From: Paractinoplanes rishiriensis
GTDB lineage: Bacteria; Actinomycetota; Actinomycetes; Mycobacteriales; Micromonosporaceae
DNA: 64,000 nt
Assembly (NCBI RefSeq): GCF_016862375.1
Contig: NZ_BOMV01000087.1
Location: 1 to 64,000, forward strand
Direction: 5' to 3'
Shown here in pieces: positions 7,936-17,200 of the stretch (position 1 is its first letter; the number at the start of each line of letters is the position of its first letter). Below the pieces are notes generated by a model. It did no database searches, had not been told where the DNA came from, and saw only the letters and a list, made by a program, of their open reading frames with translations. Made by a program: the position numbers and the translations under genes.

Positions 7936-9207
7936 ATGGGGCTGCGTCTGTCCGGTGCCGCTGACCAGCCCAAGCCGACCATCGTGGTCATCGGCCTCGC
8001 ATTCGTGGCGACGTTGGCCGGCCACTTCACGCTCGACCGGCTCGGCCTGACGATCCCGGTGCTCAACGACTCACGGGTGCTGCTGTTCTCCGCGCTGCTG
8101 ATGGCATTTGCCCTGGAGGCTACCGCCGCCGCCCGCCGCCCCGGCTCACGTTTGACAAGACTGGGCACCGCCCTGGGCACCCGGCGCAGTCTGCATCCGG
8201 TCCTGCTCCTGTTCGGATACCAGATGCTGTCGGCGTGGTGGGCCCCGCCCGGCGCCGTCCTCAACGACGTCCTGACCGATCTGGTGGCCGCGACGGTCCT
8301 GGTGTGCGTCTATGCCGCGCTCGCCGAATGGGACAGCGACCGGGTGGTCCGCATCACCCTGACCTGCCTGTACGGCGCGGCCTGGCTCTACTTCCTGTAT
8401 GCCGCGTCCGGCAGAGGCCACACCGCGAGCGGTCGTTGGGCAGCCTTCGGCGGCGGTCCGAACGTCTTCGTTCGCGTGATGATCCTCGGCATGCTGGCCG
8501 CCGTGTACCTCTACTGCCGCAGCGGCGATCGCCTGTTCTGGCTCATCGGCGTGCCCCCGTTCCTGGTGGGCGCTCTGGCCTCCGGCTCGCGGGGCGGCCT
8601 GATCGCCCTGGGCATCACCATTGTCATAGCCCTGCCCAGGCTCTGGCCGGTCCTCTGGTCTCGCCGCTTCGTCCGCGCGCTGCTCCTCTTCGTCGGCATG
8701 GGGGCCGTCTTCTGGTACTTCGTCGGCGAGACCGTGGTGGCTCTGACCCAGAACCGCTTCGCGGTCGCCACCCTGGAGCAGCGCTACACCTCGGGCCGGG
8801 ACGTCCTGTACGAGGAGGGCCTGATCGTCTTCGTCGAGCATCCCGTTTTCGGCGTGGGCGTACACGGTTTCTCGGTCGTCGCCGACGTCGGCACCGCCGG
8901 AGTTTACGTACACAACCTCCCCTTGGCGGTAGCCGCTGAGGGCGGGGTGGTGGGTTTGATCCTCCTGGTGGCCGCCTTCGCCGCTCTGCGCCGTGAGTAT
9001 GCCCGGGTCCCCTACCCGCAGCGTTCCCTGGAGGCGAGGACTGCCGTTCACTGCGGCATTGTCATCGGTTGCGCAGGGCTCTTCTCCGGCGACTACTACG
9101 ACTCCCGCCTGATGTGGATCTTCTTCCTCCTTGCCGCGATCCGCCCGTCTGCCGGTCACCGGCTGGAAACGCCACTGGCATCGCGCGATCACCGAGCAAT
9201 TAATTAG
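7936..9207 (+). CDS. O-antigen ligase/polymerase-like membrane protein
   Basis: 423 residues with about ten hydrophobic segments. The family pattern of Wzy/WaaL (PF04932) is visible: the SGSRGGLIAL segment after several helices, a large extracytoplasmic loop with TSGRDVLYEEG, and an H-P-x-F-G-V-G-V-H element. Such proteins polymerise or ligate undecaprenyl-linked glycans at the outer face of the membrane. The actual glycan here is unknown. ATG 7936 is the first start after the pectinase terminator. The 122-bp gap to the next gene is unusually AT-rich. Confidence 0.75.
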   Translation: MGLRLSGAADQPKPTIVVIGLAFVATLAGHFTLDRLGLTIPVLNDSRVLLFSALLMAFALEATAAARRPGSRLTRLGTALGTRRSLHPVLLLFGYQMLSAWWAPPGAVLNDVLTDLVAATVLVCVYAALAEWDSDRVVRITLTCLYGAAWLYFLYAASGRGHTASGRWAAFGGGPNVFVRVMILGMLAAVYLYCRSGDRLFWLIGVPPFLVGALASGSRGGLIALGITIVIALPRLWPVLWSRRFVRALLLFVGMGAVFWYFVGETVVALTQNRFAVATLEQRYTSGRDVLYEEGLIVFVEHPVFGVGVHGFSVVADVGTAGVYVHNLPLAVAAEGGVVGLILLVAAFAALRREYARVPYPQRSLEARTAVHCGIVIGCAGLFSGDYYDSRLMWIFFLLAAIRPSAGHRLETPLASRDHRAIN

Positions 9208-9329
9208 AAATATTCTATTATACTCCTGATAAGGAACTAATAGGGCGTATGGTCACGCGGGCTCATCCCGTGTGCCGTACACACGCAACCTGATTGCCCC
9301 GGTCAAGCGGCCGAGGCGGGAGTGCTTCG

Positions 9330-10433
9330 ATGCTGTCCGTCAGCGGTGAACGGGACCAGCCGCGGCCCCCGGCAGGCGACCGGCCGCGGCTCGACTCGCT
9401 GACCAGCTTGCGGTTCTTCGCCGCGGTCGGTGTCGTGTGCGTGCACGTCGTGGGGACGTTCCCGACGGTGGGCGCGGTCCACCGCGGGGCCGAACTGGGG
9501 TACACCGGCGTGTCGTTCTTCTTCGCGCTCTCCGGCTTTGTGCTGACCTGGTCGGCTCGCCCCGGCGATGCCCCGCGGGACTTCTACGCGCGGCGGTTCG
9601 CCCGGATCTGGCCGGCACATGCGGTAGTCACCTTCGCCACCATCCCGGTGGCGTATCTCGTCGGTGACCGTCCGGTGTGGGTCGCCATGCCGTTGGTGCT
9701 GCTGTTGGTGCATGTCTGGGCTCCGCCGCCGAGCTGGCATTACGCGTTCAACGGGCCGTCCTGGTCGCTGTCCACTGAGGCGTTCTTCTACGCGCTGTTC
9801 CCGTTCCTGATCGGGGCCGCGACGTGGCCGGCCGCCCGGCTGAGGCGTGCCGCCGCGGTAGTCGTGGCATCGCTGGTTTTCGGTGCTCTCGCCGTCGTCC
9901 TCGTCGTGCCCGACACCGCATGGGGCTTCCTGCTGTACCTCAACCCCGCCTACCGCATCGGCGAGTTCATCCTGGGCATGGGGCTGGCGTTGGCGATGGG
10001 ACGCGGGTGGCGGCTGCGCTGCCCGATCGCCGTGCCGGTTGCCGCCGTCGTGGTGGTGTACGCCGCCGTCGCCTGGCTCGAGCCGCGCGACAGCGAGGGG
10101 CAGATCCCGCGGGTGCTGGCCGACTCGGCGCTACTGCCGGCGTTCCTGGCTGTCATCGCCGTCGCCGCGGGCTCCGATGCGGAACAGCGCCGGTCGTTGC
10201 TGCGCAGCCGCTGGCTCGTGTGGCTCGGCGAGCGTTCATTCGCGCTGTACCTGGTGCACGCCTCGGTCATCGAGCTGCTCGCGGCAGGGCTCGGCGGCGG
10301 ACCGGTATCTCCGGGCCGGTGGCTGGTGATCGCGGTCGGCGTCCTGGCCGTTTCCGTCGTGGTGGCCAGCCTGCTGTTTGCGGCCGTGGAGCGCCCCGCC
10401 GAGCGGTGGCTACGCCGCAGGCTGACTCTCTGA
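9330..10433 (+). CDS. Acyltransferase 3 family membrane protein (OafA/YrhL-like)
   Basis: 367 residues and about ten membrane segments. The typical start of the family is present (R-L-x-S-L-T-S-L-R-F-F-A-A, then a His in the first helix, VCVHVV), followed by the R-R-F-A-R-I-W-P segment. These enzymes transfer acetyl or other acyl groups to extracytoplasmic glycans or antibiotics. A TTG 36 bp upstream is also in frame, but ATG 9330 has a good RBS (ggcgggag) and gives the usual N-terminus. Possibly functional together with the upstream glycan polymerase/ligase-like gene. A large hairpin ends the unit. Confidence 0.85.
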   Translation: MLSVSGERDQPRPPAGDRPRLDSLTSLRFFAAVGVVCVHVVGTFPTVGAVHRGAELGYTGVSFFFALSGFVLTWSARPGDAPRDFYARRFARIWPAHAVVTFATIPVAYLVGDRPVWVAMPLVLLLVHVWAPPPSWHYAFNGPSWSLSTEAFFYALFPFLIGAATWPAARLRRAAAVVVASLVFGALAVVLVVPDTAWGFLLYLNPAYRIGEFILGMGLALAMGRGWRLRCPIAVPVAAVVVVYAAVAWLEPRDSEGQIPRVLADSALLPAFLAVIAVAAGSDAEQRRSLLRSRWLVWLGERSFALYLVHASVIELLAAGLGGGPVSPGRWLVIAVGVLAVSVVVASLLFAAVERPAERWLRRRLTL

Positions 10434-10455
10434 CGCGGTGTCCAGAGGGCTGAAG

Positions 10456-10500
10456 GCCTGCGGCGCGCCGCCCTGGTCCCGAGGGCAACGCGCCGCAGGC
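10456..10500. terminator. Bidirectional terminator between convergent genes
   Basis: 12-bp perfect outer stem (10456-10467 with 10489-10500) and an inner gccct/agggc stem. It sits between the acyltransferase stop (10433) and the glycosidase stop (10516, minus strand). Confidence 0.75.
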
Positions 10501-10515
10501 GCTGGTGAACGGTGG

Positions 10516-12552
10516 TCAGCCGGCGGCGCAGACCGATCCGTTCAGGGTGAACGTCGTGGGCGGCACGTTAGGGCCGCTGTAGGAACCGACGAACCCGATT
10601 GACGCCGTTCCGCCGTTTGCGGCGATCGGGCCGTCGCCCGTCACCTTCACGGCCGTTCCGGTCTGGGTCCAGGTTGCGCTCCAGCCGCCGCTCACGCTCT
10701 GCCACGTGGTGGGCCAGGTGAAGTCGAGCGTCCAGTTGTTGATCGGGTTGGCGCTCGTGTTGGTGATGTCGACCGCGGCCACGTAGCCGTTGCCCCAGTC
10801 GTTGGTGTTCGCGAACTTCACCTTGCAGGAACTGGTGGCGGGGGCGCCCGTCGTGAAGGTCAGCGGGACCGACGACCACGACTGGTTACCGGACGCGTCG
10901 CGGGCCAGCACGTTCACCGTGTAGCGGCGGCCGGGCTGCAGGTTGCGGACCGTGAACGACGTGCCGCCGGTTTCGCCCAGCTGCTCGCTGACCGCACCGT
11001 TCGCGCGGTAGACCTCGTACTTCGCCGCACCCGACGCCGCCGGCCAGGAGATCGTGGCGCTCCGGTCGGTCACCTCGCTCACCGTCGGCTGGCCCGGTGC
11101 CTTGGGCGCGGTGCTGGCCGCGGCCGCCGGCTTCAAGGTCAAGAGCGTGAGGGAGTACGGCGGAAGCGTGCTGGCCGATCCGGCGGTGGAGATCGCGGTG
11201 CCGCCGTTCGCGTAGGTCAGCACGGTCGGCGCGGCGGACGACGGCGTGTAGCCGCGGTAGTCGATGTCGACCTCCTGGGCATTCTCCGGGTCCTTGTTGA
11301 GCAGCAGGACCGTGAGATCGCCGTTGGGCCGGCGGGCCGCGTGCGCCGCCACCAGCGCGTTGTTCGTGCCGGCCCGGACCATCTGGTCACCGGGCTGCAC
11401 AAACGACGACAACAACTTCAGGGCGTGGTACGGGGCGAACGGCGTGTTCAGCGGCGGCTGGCAGACCGTGTTGTCCTCGTTGCAGTTGCCGCTGGAGAGC
11501 AGGCCGTAGTCGTGGTAGTCGGTCTGGCCGGCCACCTCGGTCACCGGGCCCATGCCGTTGTGGACGTTCCACCACTGCACCGTGAAGACGCCGTTGGCCA
11601 GCAACCCGCTGTACGCGTCGGCCAGGAACAGCGCGCCCGGCTGCGTGTTGCGGCCGTGCTCCACGTTCGTCTCGGTCATGCTGATCTTGATCCGGCCGGC
11701 GTTGGCGCCCGCGTACGTGTCAATCTGCTTCTGCAGGAGGTAGACGGCGTCGCCGATGTGCTCGGTCCTGGTCAGGCCCTCGGCAGCGTTGCCACCGCCG
11801 GGGTACCAGTGCACGTCGGCGAAGTCGATGTGCGGGCCCGCGATGCTCAGCACCGTCTGGTTCCAGGACGCGGTGTCGCCGGTGCCGACGATGCCGTCCG
11901 GCCAGTTGCCCGGCATGGTGAGCACGGCGCCCACCTTGATCGTCGGGTCGATCGCCTTCATCGCGGTGCTGTACGCGATCACCTCGTTGGCGTACCCGGC
12001 CGGCGACTTGTCGTCCCGGTTGTCCGCCTCCCACGCCGAACCGTAGTGCCCGTTGCCGTAGTTCTCGTTGCCGATGGTCCAGTACTTCGCGCCGTACTTC
12101 TTGGTGATGTTGGCGTACTTGACCCAGCCGGCCGCCTCCTCGGCGGTGCCGGTGCCGTAGTTCGCGATGATCATCGGCTCGCCGCCGGCCCGCTTGACCC
12201 CGGACATGAACGTGTCGAAGTCGGTGTTCGGGGCGACGTAGCCGCCGGGCGCGGTGTGCGTCTCCCAGTGGTAGATGTCCGCGTACGAGCCGCCCGGGTA
12301 GCGCATCATCCGGACCCCGGCGCCGGACAGCAGGTCGGAGACGGCGTCGGAGCCGAGCGTGGTGTCCCAGATGGCGTGGTTGACGCCGAGGGCGGTGGTG
12401 GGGACGGTGGCCAGTCCGGCGCGGGTGTTGACGATGACGGACACCGGCGCGGGGGCGGCGAATGCGCTAGGCATCGGCGAGCCGGCCAGGGCGGTGGCGG
12501 CGGCGAGCAGGGCAGCGCCCAGCGCGACGCGACGGGGAATCGCGGTTTGCAT
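10516..12552 (-). CDS. Secreted glycoside hydrolase (arabinofuranosidase-like) with FnIII and CBM2
   Basis: A 678-residue secreted enzyme. Signal peptide is about 1-33. The catalytic TIM-barrel-type domain is about 35-400 with a GNENYG segment (acid/base Glu of clan-A glycosidases) and MTETNVE (probable nucleophile Glu). A beta-sandwich follows, then an FnIII module (about 490-580) and a C-terminal CBM2 (about 590-678, Cys near both ends, several Trp) that should bind crystalline cellulose. The CAZy family is not certain; GH51/GH30-like arabinofuranosidases fit best. ATG 12552 is preferred over the longer frame because GGAG lies just upstream and the signal peptide then starts properly. A perfect CebR-type operator lies 45 bp upstream. 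Confidence 0.75.
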   Translation of the reverse strand: MQTAIPRRVALGAALLAAATALAGSPMPSAFAAPAPVSVIVNTRAGLATVPTTALGVNHAIWDTTLGSDAVSDLLSGAGVRMMRYPGGSYADIYHWETHTAPGGYVAPNTDFDTFMSGVKRAGGEPMIIANYGTGTAEEAAGWVKYANITKKYGAKYWTIGNENYGNGHYGSAWEADNRDDKSPAGYANEVIAYSTAMKAIDPTIKVGAVLTMPGNWPDGIVGTGDTASWNQTVLSIAGPHIDFADVHWYPGGGNAAEGLTRTEHIGDAVYLLQKQIDTYAGANAGRIKISMTETNVEHGRNTQPGALFLADAYSGLLANGVFTVQWWNVHNGMGPVTEVAGQTDYHDYGLLSSGNCNEDNTVCQPPLNTPFAPYHALKLLSSFVQPGDQMVRAGTNNALVAAHAARRPNGDLTVLLLNKDPENAQEVDIDYRGYTPSSAAPTVLTYANGGTAISTAGSASTLPPYSLTLLTLKPAAAASTAPKAPGQPTVSEVTDRSATISWPAASGAAKYEVYRANGAVSEQLGETGGTSFTVRNLQPGRRYTVNVLARDASGNQSWSSVPLTFTTGAPATSSCKVKFANTNDWGNGYVAAVDITNTSANPINNWTLDFTWPTTWQSVSGGWSATWTQTGTAVKVTGDGPIAANGGTASIGFVGSYSGPNVPPTTFTLNGSVCAAG

Positions 12553-12596
12553 GGTTCTCCAGCGGCTTTCGGCGGAGCACAAAGGAAATGGGGATT

Positions 12597-12610
12597 TGGG
12601 AGCGCTCCCA
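12597..12610. promoter_or_regulatory. Perfect CebR-type operator
   Basis: TGGGAGCGCTCCCA, a perfect 14-bp palindrome identical to the Streptomyces cellobiose-repressor box, 45 bp before the start of the CBM2 glycosidase. Family knowledge predicts repression relieved by cello-oligosaccharides. No cebR gene is in the window. Confidence 0.8.
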
Positions 12611-12706
12611 TATTGAGTGCCGTGGAGATGAGTGTCAATACCGCAAAGTATTCAAGAAACTTCCTGGGAGTATGCTGTGAGTATTCCCATTTGCCAAGAA
12701 ATGCGA

Positions 12707-12740
12707 CGAGGGCCGCACCCGTGATGGGGTGCGGCCCTCG
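12707..12740. terminator. Terminator of the small secreted protein gene
   Basis: Perfect 14-bp stem (12707-12720 with 12727-12740), loop of 6, located 19 bases past the stop at 12759 on the minus strand. Confidence 0.8.
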
Positions 12741-12758
12741 CCTGTGGTGACGGGAGGA

Positions 12759-13166
12759 TCAGCGCTTCTTCTGGTTCCAGTGCGGGCCGCCGCCCGGGAA
12801 GCCGCCGTGGCCCTGGTGGTGGTTCGGTCCCCAGTTCCCCGGGAAGCCGTGGTGGCCACGGTTGTACTCCGCGATCAGCTTCCATGCGGTGCGGTGGAAG
12901 CCGACCCGGACCGGGACGCAGCGGTAGTCGTCCCAGCGGTTACGCCACTCACCGGCGTTGCCGATCCGGTGGCAGGTGATCCGGCTGCGGTAGACGCCGA
13001 TCACCCGGTCCCGGCCGAACCGGTCCTTCGACGCGGCCGCGGTCTTGCTCTCGGCCGACGGCGTGGCGGGCGCGGCGTTGGCGGCCGACGCGGCACCGAT
13101 TCCGATGGTGGTGCTGGCGGCGAACGCCAATCCCGTCATAGCAATGAAGCGGGTTACTTTATTCAT
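12759..13166 (-). CDS. Small secreted protein of unknown function
   Basis: A 135-residue precursor. Signal peptide is about 1-33 (MNKVTRF start, Ala-rich core, ASAANA). The mature part carries two Cys about 22 residues apart, in RITCHRIGNAGEWRNRWDDY and the following RCVPV segment, and may form one disulfide. The tail is rich in His, Gly, Asn and Trp, which could bind metal or polymer. ATG 13166 is chosen for the GAGGTGA RBS; the longer frame lacks one. It has its own terminator. Not recognised as a characterised family. Confidence 0.7.
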   Translation of the reverse strand: MNKVTRFIAMTGLAFAASTTIGIGAASAANAAPATPSAESKTAAASKDRFGRDRVIGVYRSRITCHRIGNAGEWRNRWDDYRCVPVRVGFHRTAWKLIAEYNRGHHGFPGNWGPNHHQGHGGFPGGGPHWNQKKR

Positions 13167-13294
13167 CGATTCACCTCTTCGTGTCCGGATATTGCCGATG
13201 TGATGATCATAGGAAATTCGCGGCATTTGTCCGGCCGGAAACGCAAACACGATTAGGTGAATACGCATGTGCCATATTTCGATTCACATGACAA

Positions 13295-13323
13295 AGGTCC
13301 GGCGGGAAATGCCCGCCGGACCT
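13295..13323 (-). terminator. Terminator of the S1 protease gene
   Basis: Perfect 12-bp stem (13295-13306 with 13312-13323), loop of 5, followed on the minus strand by TTTGT. It lies 26 bases after the protease stop at 13349. Confidence 0.85.
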
Positions 13324-13348
13324 GCGGTGATTCCTCCGAATGGACGAG

Positions 13349-14179
13349 TCAGGTTGTCGGTTTGGTCAGAAGACAGCCCGGCTTGGACAAACTGATCGTC
13401 CGGCGCCAGGTCAGGCAGGTGTTGAACCAGTACGTCTGCTGGCCGTAGGTCTGCCCGAGGTAGGCGGAGGTGGTGCCGTCCGGTGCCACCTCGCACGGGT
13501 TGTTCAACGTGCACATCGCGCCGTTGTCGTTGCCGGTGTTGTTGATGCCGACGATCTGGCCGGTGGTGGCGTCGACGACCGGTGAGCCCGAGGTGCCGTG
13601 GATGGTGTCGCAGTTGACGTCGTACCGGATCGAGTCGCGCCAGGTCCAGACGTCCTCGCGCAGCGTGCGCACGAAGCTGTCGACCTTGCAGGTCCAGACC
13701 TCTTTCCAGTAGCTGGACGGGATCGCGATCGAGGCGCCGGGCGCCGGGCGGCGCTTCGCGATGGTCAGCGCGGTGGCGCCGTACTTGCGGCGCAGGCTCG
13801 CGTAGCTCGAGGTGAGCCGGTAGAGGGCCACGTCGGTGCCGGTCATGGTGGCGTACAGCAGGCGATCCGCCTGGACCGTGCCGACCGTGGCGCCGGTGCT
13901 GTCCAGCAGGTTGCCGGTGCGGCTGCTGGCCTGGTTGAGCAGCACCTGTCCGGCCCGCAGGAAGCCGCCCTCGAAGCAGTGCCCGTTGGTCAGCAGCAGG
14001 GCCCGGTCGGTGATCGCCGAGGTGGGGAAGCGGACCAGCGAGCCGGAGCAGTTGTTCAGCGCGATCGTCGAGGCCAGCGTGGGTGCGGCGACGGCCTGTG
14101 CGGGCGCGGATGCGGCAATGATGCCGGTGGCGGCCGCGACCGCTGCGATGCCGGATGCCAAGAGCCGTCGTAGACGCAT
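13349..14179 (-). CDS. Secreted trypsin-like (S1) serine protease
   Basis: 276 residues. The Arg-rich N-terminus and hydrophobic core with SAPAQA give a signal peptide of about 28 residues. The catalytic triad is visible: H67 in TNGHC, D116 in GTDVAL and S197 in HGTSGSP. Four or more Cys in the mature part suggest disulfides. ATG 14179 is chosen for the GGAGGG RBS and the signal peptide; the frame extends 22 codons further without one. Monocistronic, with its own terminator. Substrate unknown. Confidence 0.9.
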   Translation of the reverse strand: MRLRRLLASGIAAVAAATGIIAASAPAQAVAAPTLASTIALNNCSGSLVRFPTSAITDRALLLTNGHCFEGGFLRAGQVLLNQASSRTGNLLDSTGATVGTVQADRLLYATMTGTDVALYRLTSSYASLRRKYGATALTIAKRRPAPGASIAIPSSYWKEVWTCKVDSFVRTLREDVWTWRDSIRYDVNCDTIHGTSGSPVVDATTGQIVGINNTGNDNGAMCTLNNPCEVAPDGTTSAYLGQTYGQQTYWFNTCLTWRRTISLSKPGCLLTKPTT

Positions 14180-14272
14180 GAGATGGTTCCCTCCGCTGGT
14201 GTTTCTCCGCGTCCGTACCCTCGCATCGAGATTGACAAGTGTCAATAAACCGGGACATCGAGAGGGTTTTCC

Positions 14273-17200
14273 CTAGGTCAGGCCCCGGATCGCGGTCAGC
14301 ACCGACCGGTCCGCACCCAGCCGGGCCAGCTCGGCGTCGATCAGCGCGGTCACCTCGGTGGCGCGGTGCCACTGCGCGAGCCACGGCTCCAGCTCGGCCA
14401 GCCCGGCGAGCAGCGGCAGCAGCGTCGCGACCGGCCGGTCGCGACGCCGCTCCCGCTCGCGATAGAGCGAGGCGAGTGCTTGCGCCCGGGCGGCATGGTT
14501 CCAGGCCGCAAGACCCAGAACACCGCCCGGGTACGCGATGAAGCGCTCGCGCGGCACATCCAGCGCCCCGCGGTGCCGCCAGTAGCTGACCCGGCGAAAG
14601 TCCGCGGCCCGGTACCGCGGCGGCACCGGGATCTCCACCGTCTCGCCGGCGTCCACCCGCCGCTGGAGTGCCCAGGTGCGCTCCCACTGGGCGTATTTAC
14701 GAAGCCCGGAGCGGGTGAAGCGGTGCGCCGCCAGGAACGGCACCGACTCGCCGGCCAGCAGCGCCGCCACCGACCGGGTCAGGTCGGCGGCATCCGCCCC
14801 GCTCCACAGTGCCAGCACCACCCGGAACTCGGCATCCGGCGCGACCCGCGCGGCGAGCTGCGCAATGGACAGCGGTGCCGGAAGCGCTCCGGGAGCGCCA
14901 CCGTCTGCCGGGCGCGGCTGCGCGGCGGCGGCCGGCGTCCACACCGGGGCCGACTCGAGGCGGTCGAGGAGCCAGTCGCGGAGGGCCTCGTCCTGCATCG
15001 CGGGCCAGTCCTTGCCGGCCCAGCGGCGTTTGTACTCCGGGCGTTCGACCAGGCTCAGGGCCGGGTGGCCGGCGATCGCGGCCAGCCGGCGCTCGACCAG
15101 TGCGCGGTAGGCCGGCGGCCAGTCGCGGGGCAGCGTGGTGACCGGGACCGAGCCGTGCCGTTCGAACCACTGGGTCTCGCCGCGCCGGGCCAGCGCGATC
15201 TCGAAGGCCCGCTCGCCCAGCCGCAGCCGGGGCGCCGGTCCGCCGCCGGCGACCAGGTCCTCGTCGATCAGGCCGAAGGCGCGGTAGAAGGCCCAGTCCA
15301 GTTCCTCCTGCACGCCGATCATCGAATACCGCAGGGTGGTCCACTCGGCCCGGGCCGCGGCGAGCCGCTGCGCGTCCGGCACCCCGGTCGCGGCCACCGC
15401 CTGGGGGGTGGTGGCGGCCGCGCGGCGGCCCAGGTCGTCCAGGTATCGGGCGGCGCGGACCGGCAACCGGGGCGGCAGCGGCAACTGCTGGAGCTTGGTG
15501 GCGGTGAACTCGTAGAAGTTCTCCCAGGCCACCGTGGTCTGCCGGGCGCCGCGCCGGTCGACCGTACTGCCCTTGTTGTGGCTGACCTGCTTGAGCCAGA
15601 AGCACGCGATCGAGCTGTTCAGCAGGCCGAGCAGGCCCAGGTGGTCGTCCTCGGTGGCGGTGGCCGGCAGCTTGAGGACCGGGGCCGACTGCTTGAAGAC
15701 CCGGCCGCCGCGGTCCAGCACGAAGTGGTTGTGGGTGGCCATGAACGCGTACGCGATCCACCACGGATGCGCGTCCGGGTCGGCGGTGACCTGGTGCCAG
15801 CCGTACCACGGGCGGCCCTCGGCGAAGTAGGTGCGCCCGCGGAACGTCGCGCGGTTGCCGAGCACCGTCCGGACCGGCCACAACCAGCGCTGATAGGCCG
15901 GGTCGGTCAGCTCGCGCAGGTGCAGGCTCTCGTCGTACGGGAAAAATGCCCAGACCCCGTCCTCGCAGGACCAATCCCGCAGCTCGTCACCCACCACCAC
16001 CCGGCGGTTCATGGCCAGCGTGCCGACCCGGCGCAACCAGGTGCGGCGGTCGGCGAGCAGCACGTCGTCGGCGTTGGTCATGCCGAAGACGCCGATCCGC
16101 GCGGTCCGGTCGCGCAACCGCAGCGGATGCGCCTCGAGCTCGGCCGTGAGCAGGTCGGCGCCGCCGCCGGACAGGCTCCACGGGTGCCGGGCCAGCCGAT
16201 CGCGGTCGGCATCCACCACGGAGACCCACGCGGAACTCGAACCCGGCCGGTCGATCTGCCCGGCGATCGCCGACCAGACGTGTCCGCGGGCCGGGTCGGG
16301 TGGCTGGCCCGGTTCGCCGCGCACGCCCAGCACGGTGCGGATCGGGCCGCTCCAGCGCTGGTCGACCGGCCGGTTCCGGCCGATCAGGATGACCGTGGGC
16401 GTGCCGTAGCCGGGCAGGTACGCGCCGGACGTGTCGATCACCTCGGTGAGCTCGACCTCGGTGGCCAGGAACGCGGTGACCAGCTTGCGGCCGAACTCGC
16501 GGCGCATGAACGAGTTCGCGGTGATCTGGCCGACCACCCCGGCGCCGGTGCCGTCCGGTGCGGCCGGGCGGGCCAGCCGGAAGAACAGCTGGGTGAACGG
16601 CACGGTCAGCGCGTACTTGCGGGAGCAGGCCGGATAGCGCCGGCGGTACTCGCGGTCGCGGTCCCGGTCCTTCACGGTCTGGTACGGCGGGTTGCCGACC
16701 ACCACGGTGAAGGCGCCGGCCGGCAACTGGTCGTCGCCGGCCAGCAGCGCGTCGCCGACCAGCAGGCGAGGCTCGAACGCGGCCCCGCCGTCCAGGGTCG
16801 TGACGCCGCACGCGGACATCGCCGCCACCGAGAGCCGGAAGTGCGCGATCGCCACCGCGAACGGGTCGAGGTCCATCCCGGTCACCTGGCGCAGCGCCCG
16901 CTCGACCAGCACCCGTACGGCGGTGCCCGGCTCGGCGGCGCGCCAGCCACGCAGCAGCCGGTCGAACGCGCCGACCAGGAAGTGGCCGGCACCGCAGGCG
17001 GGATCGACGACCCGGACGCCGGGCAGGCCGAACTCACGGCGAGCGGGCTCGAGCGTACGGTCAAGAATGAAGTTTTCGACGAAGTCGGGGGTTTGCACCA
17101 GCCCGTAGGTGCGCCGGGCGTGCGCCGAGAGACCCTGATAGAGGTCGCCCAGGAACCGGGTGCCCGGGCCGAGCCGCTCCCGCTCGCGGTGGAAGTGCGC

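Noticed and set aside
13349..14687. 467-codon minus-strand frame across the S1 protease
   Set aside because: Frame-shifted shadow of the protease and the PglX end; the protease frame carries the catalytic triad.
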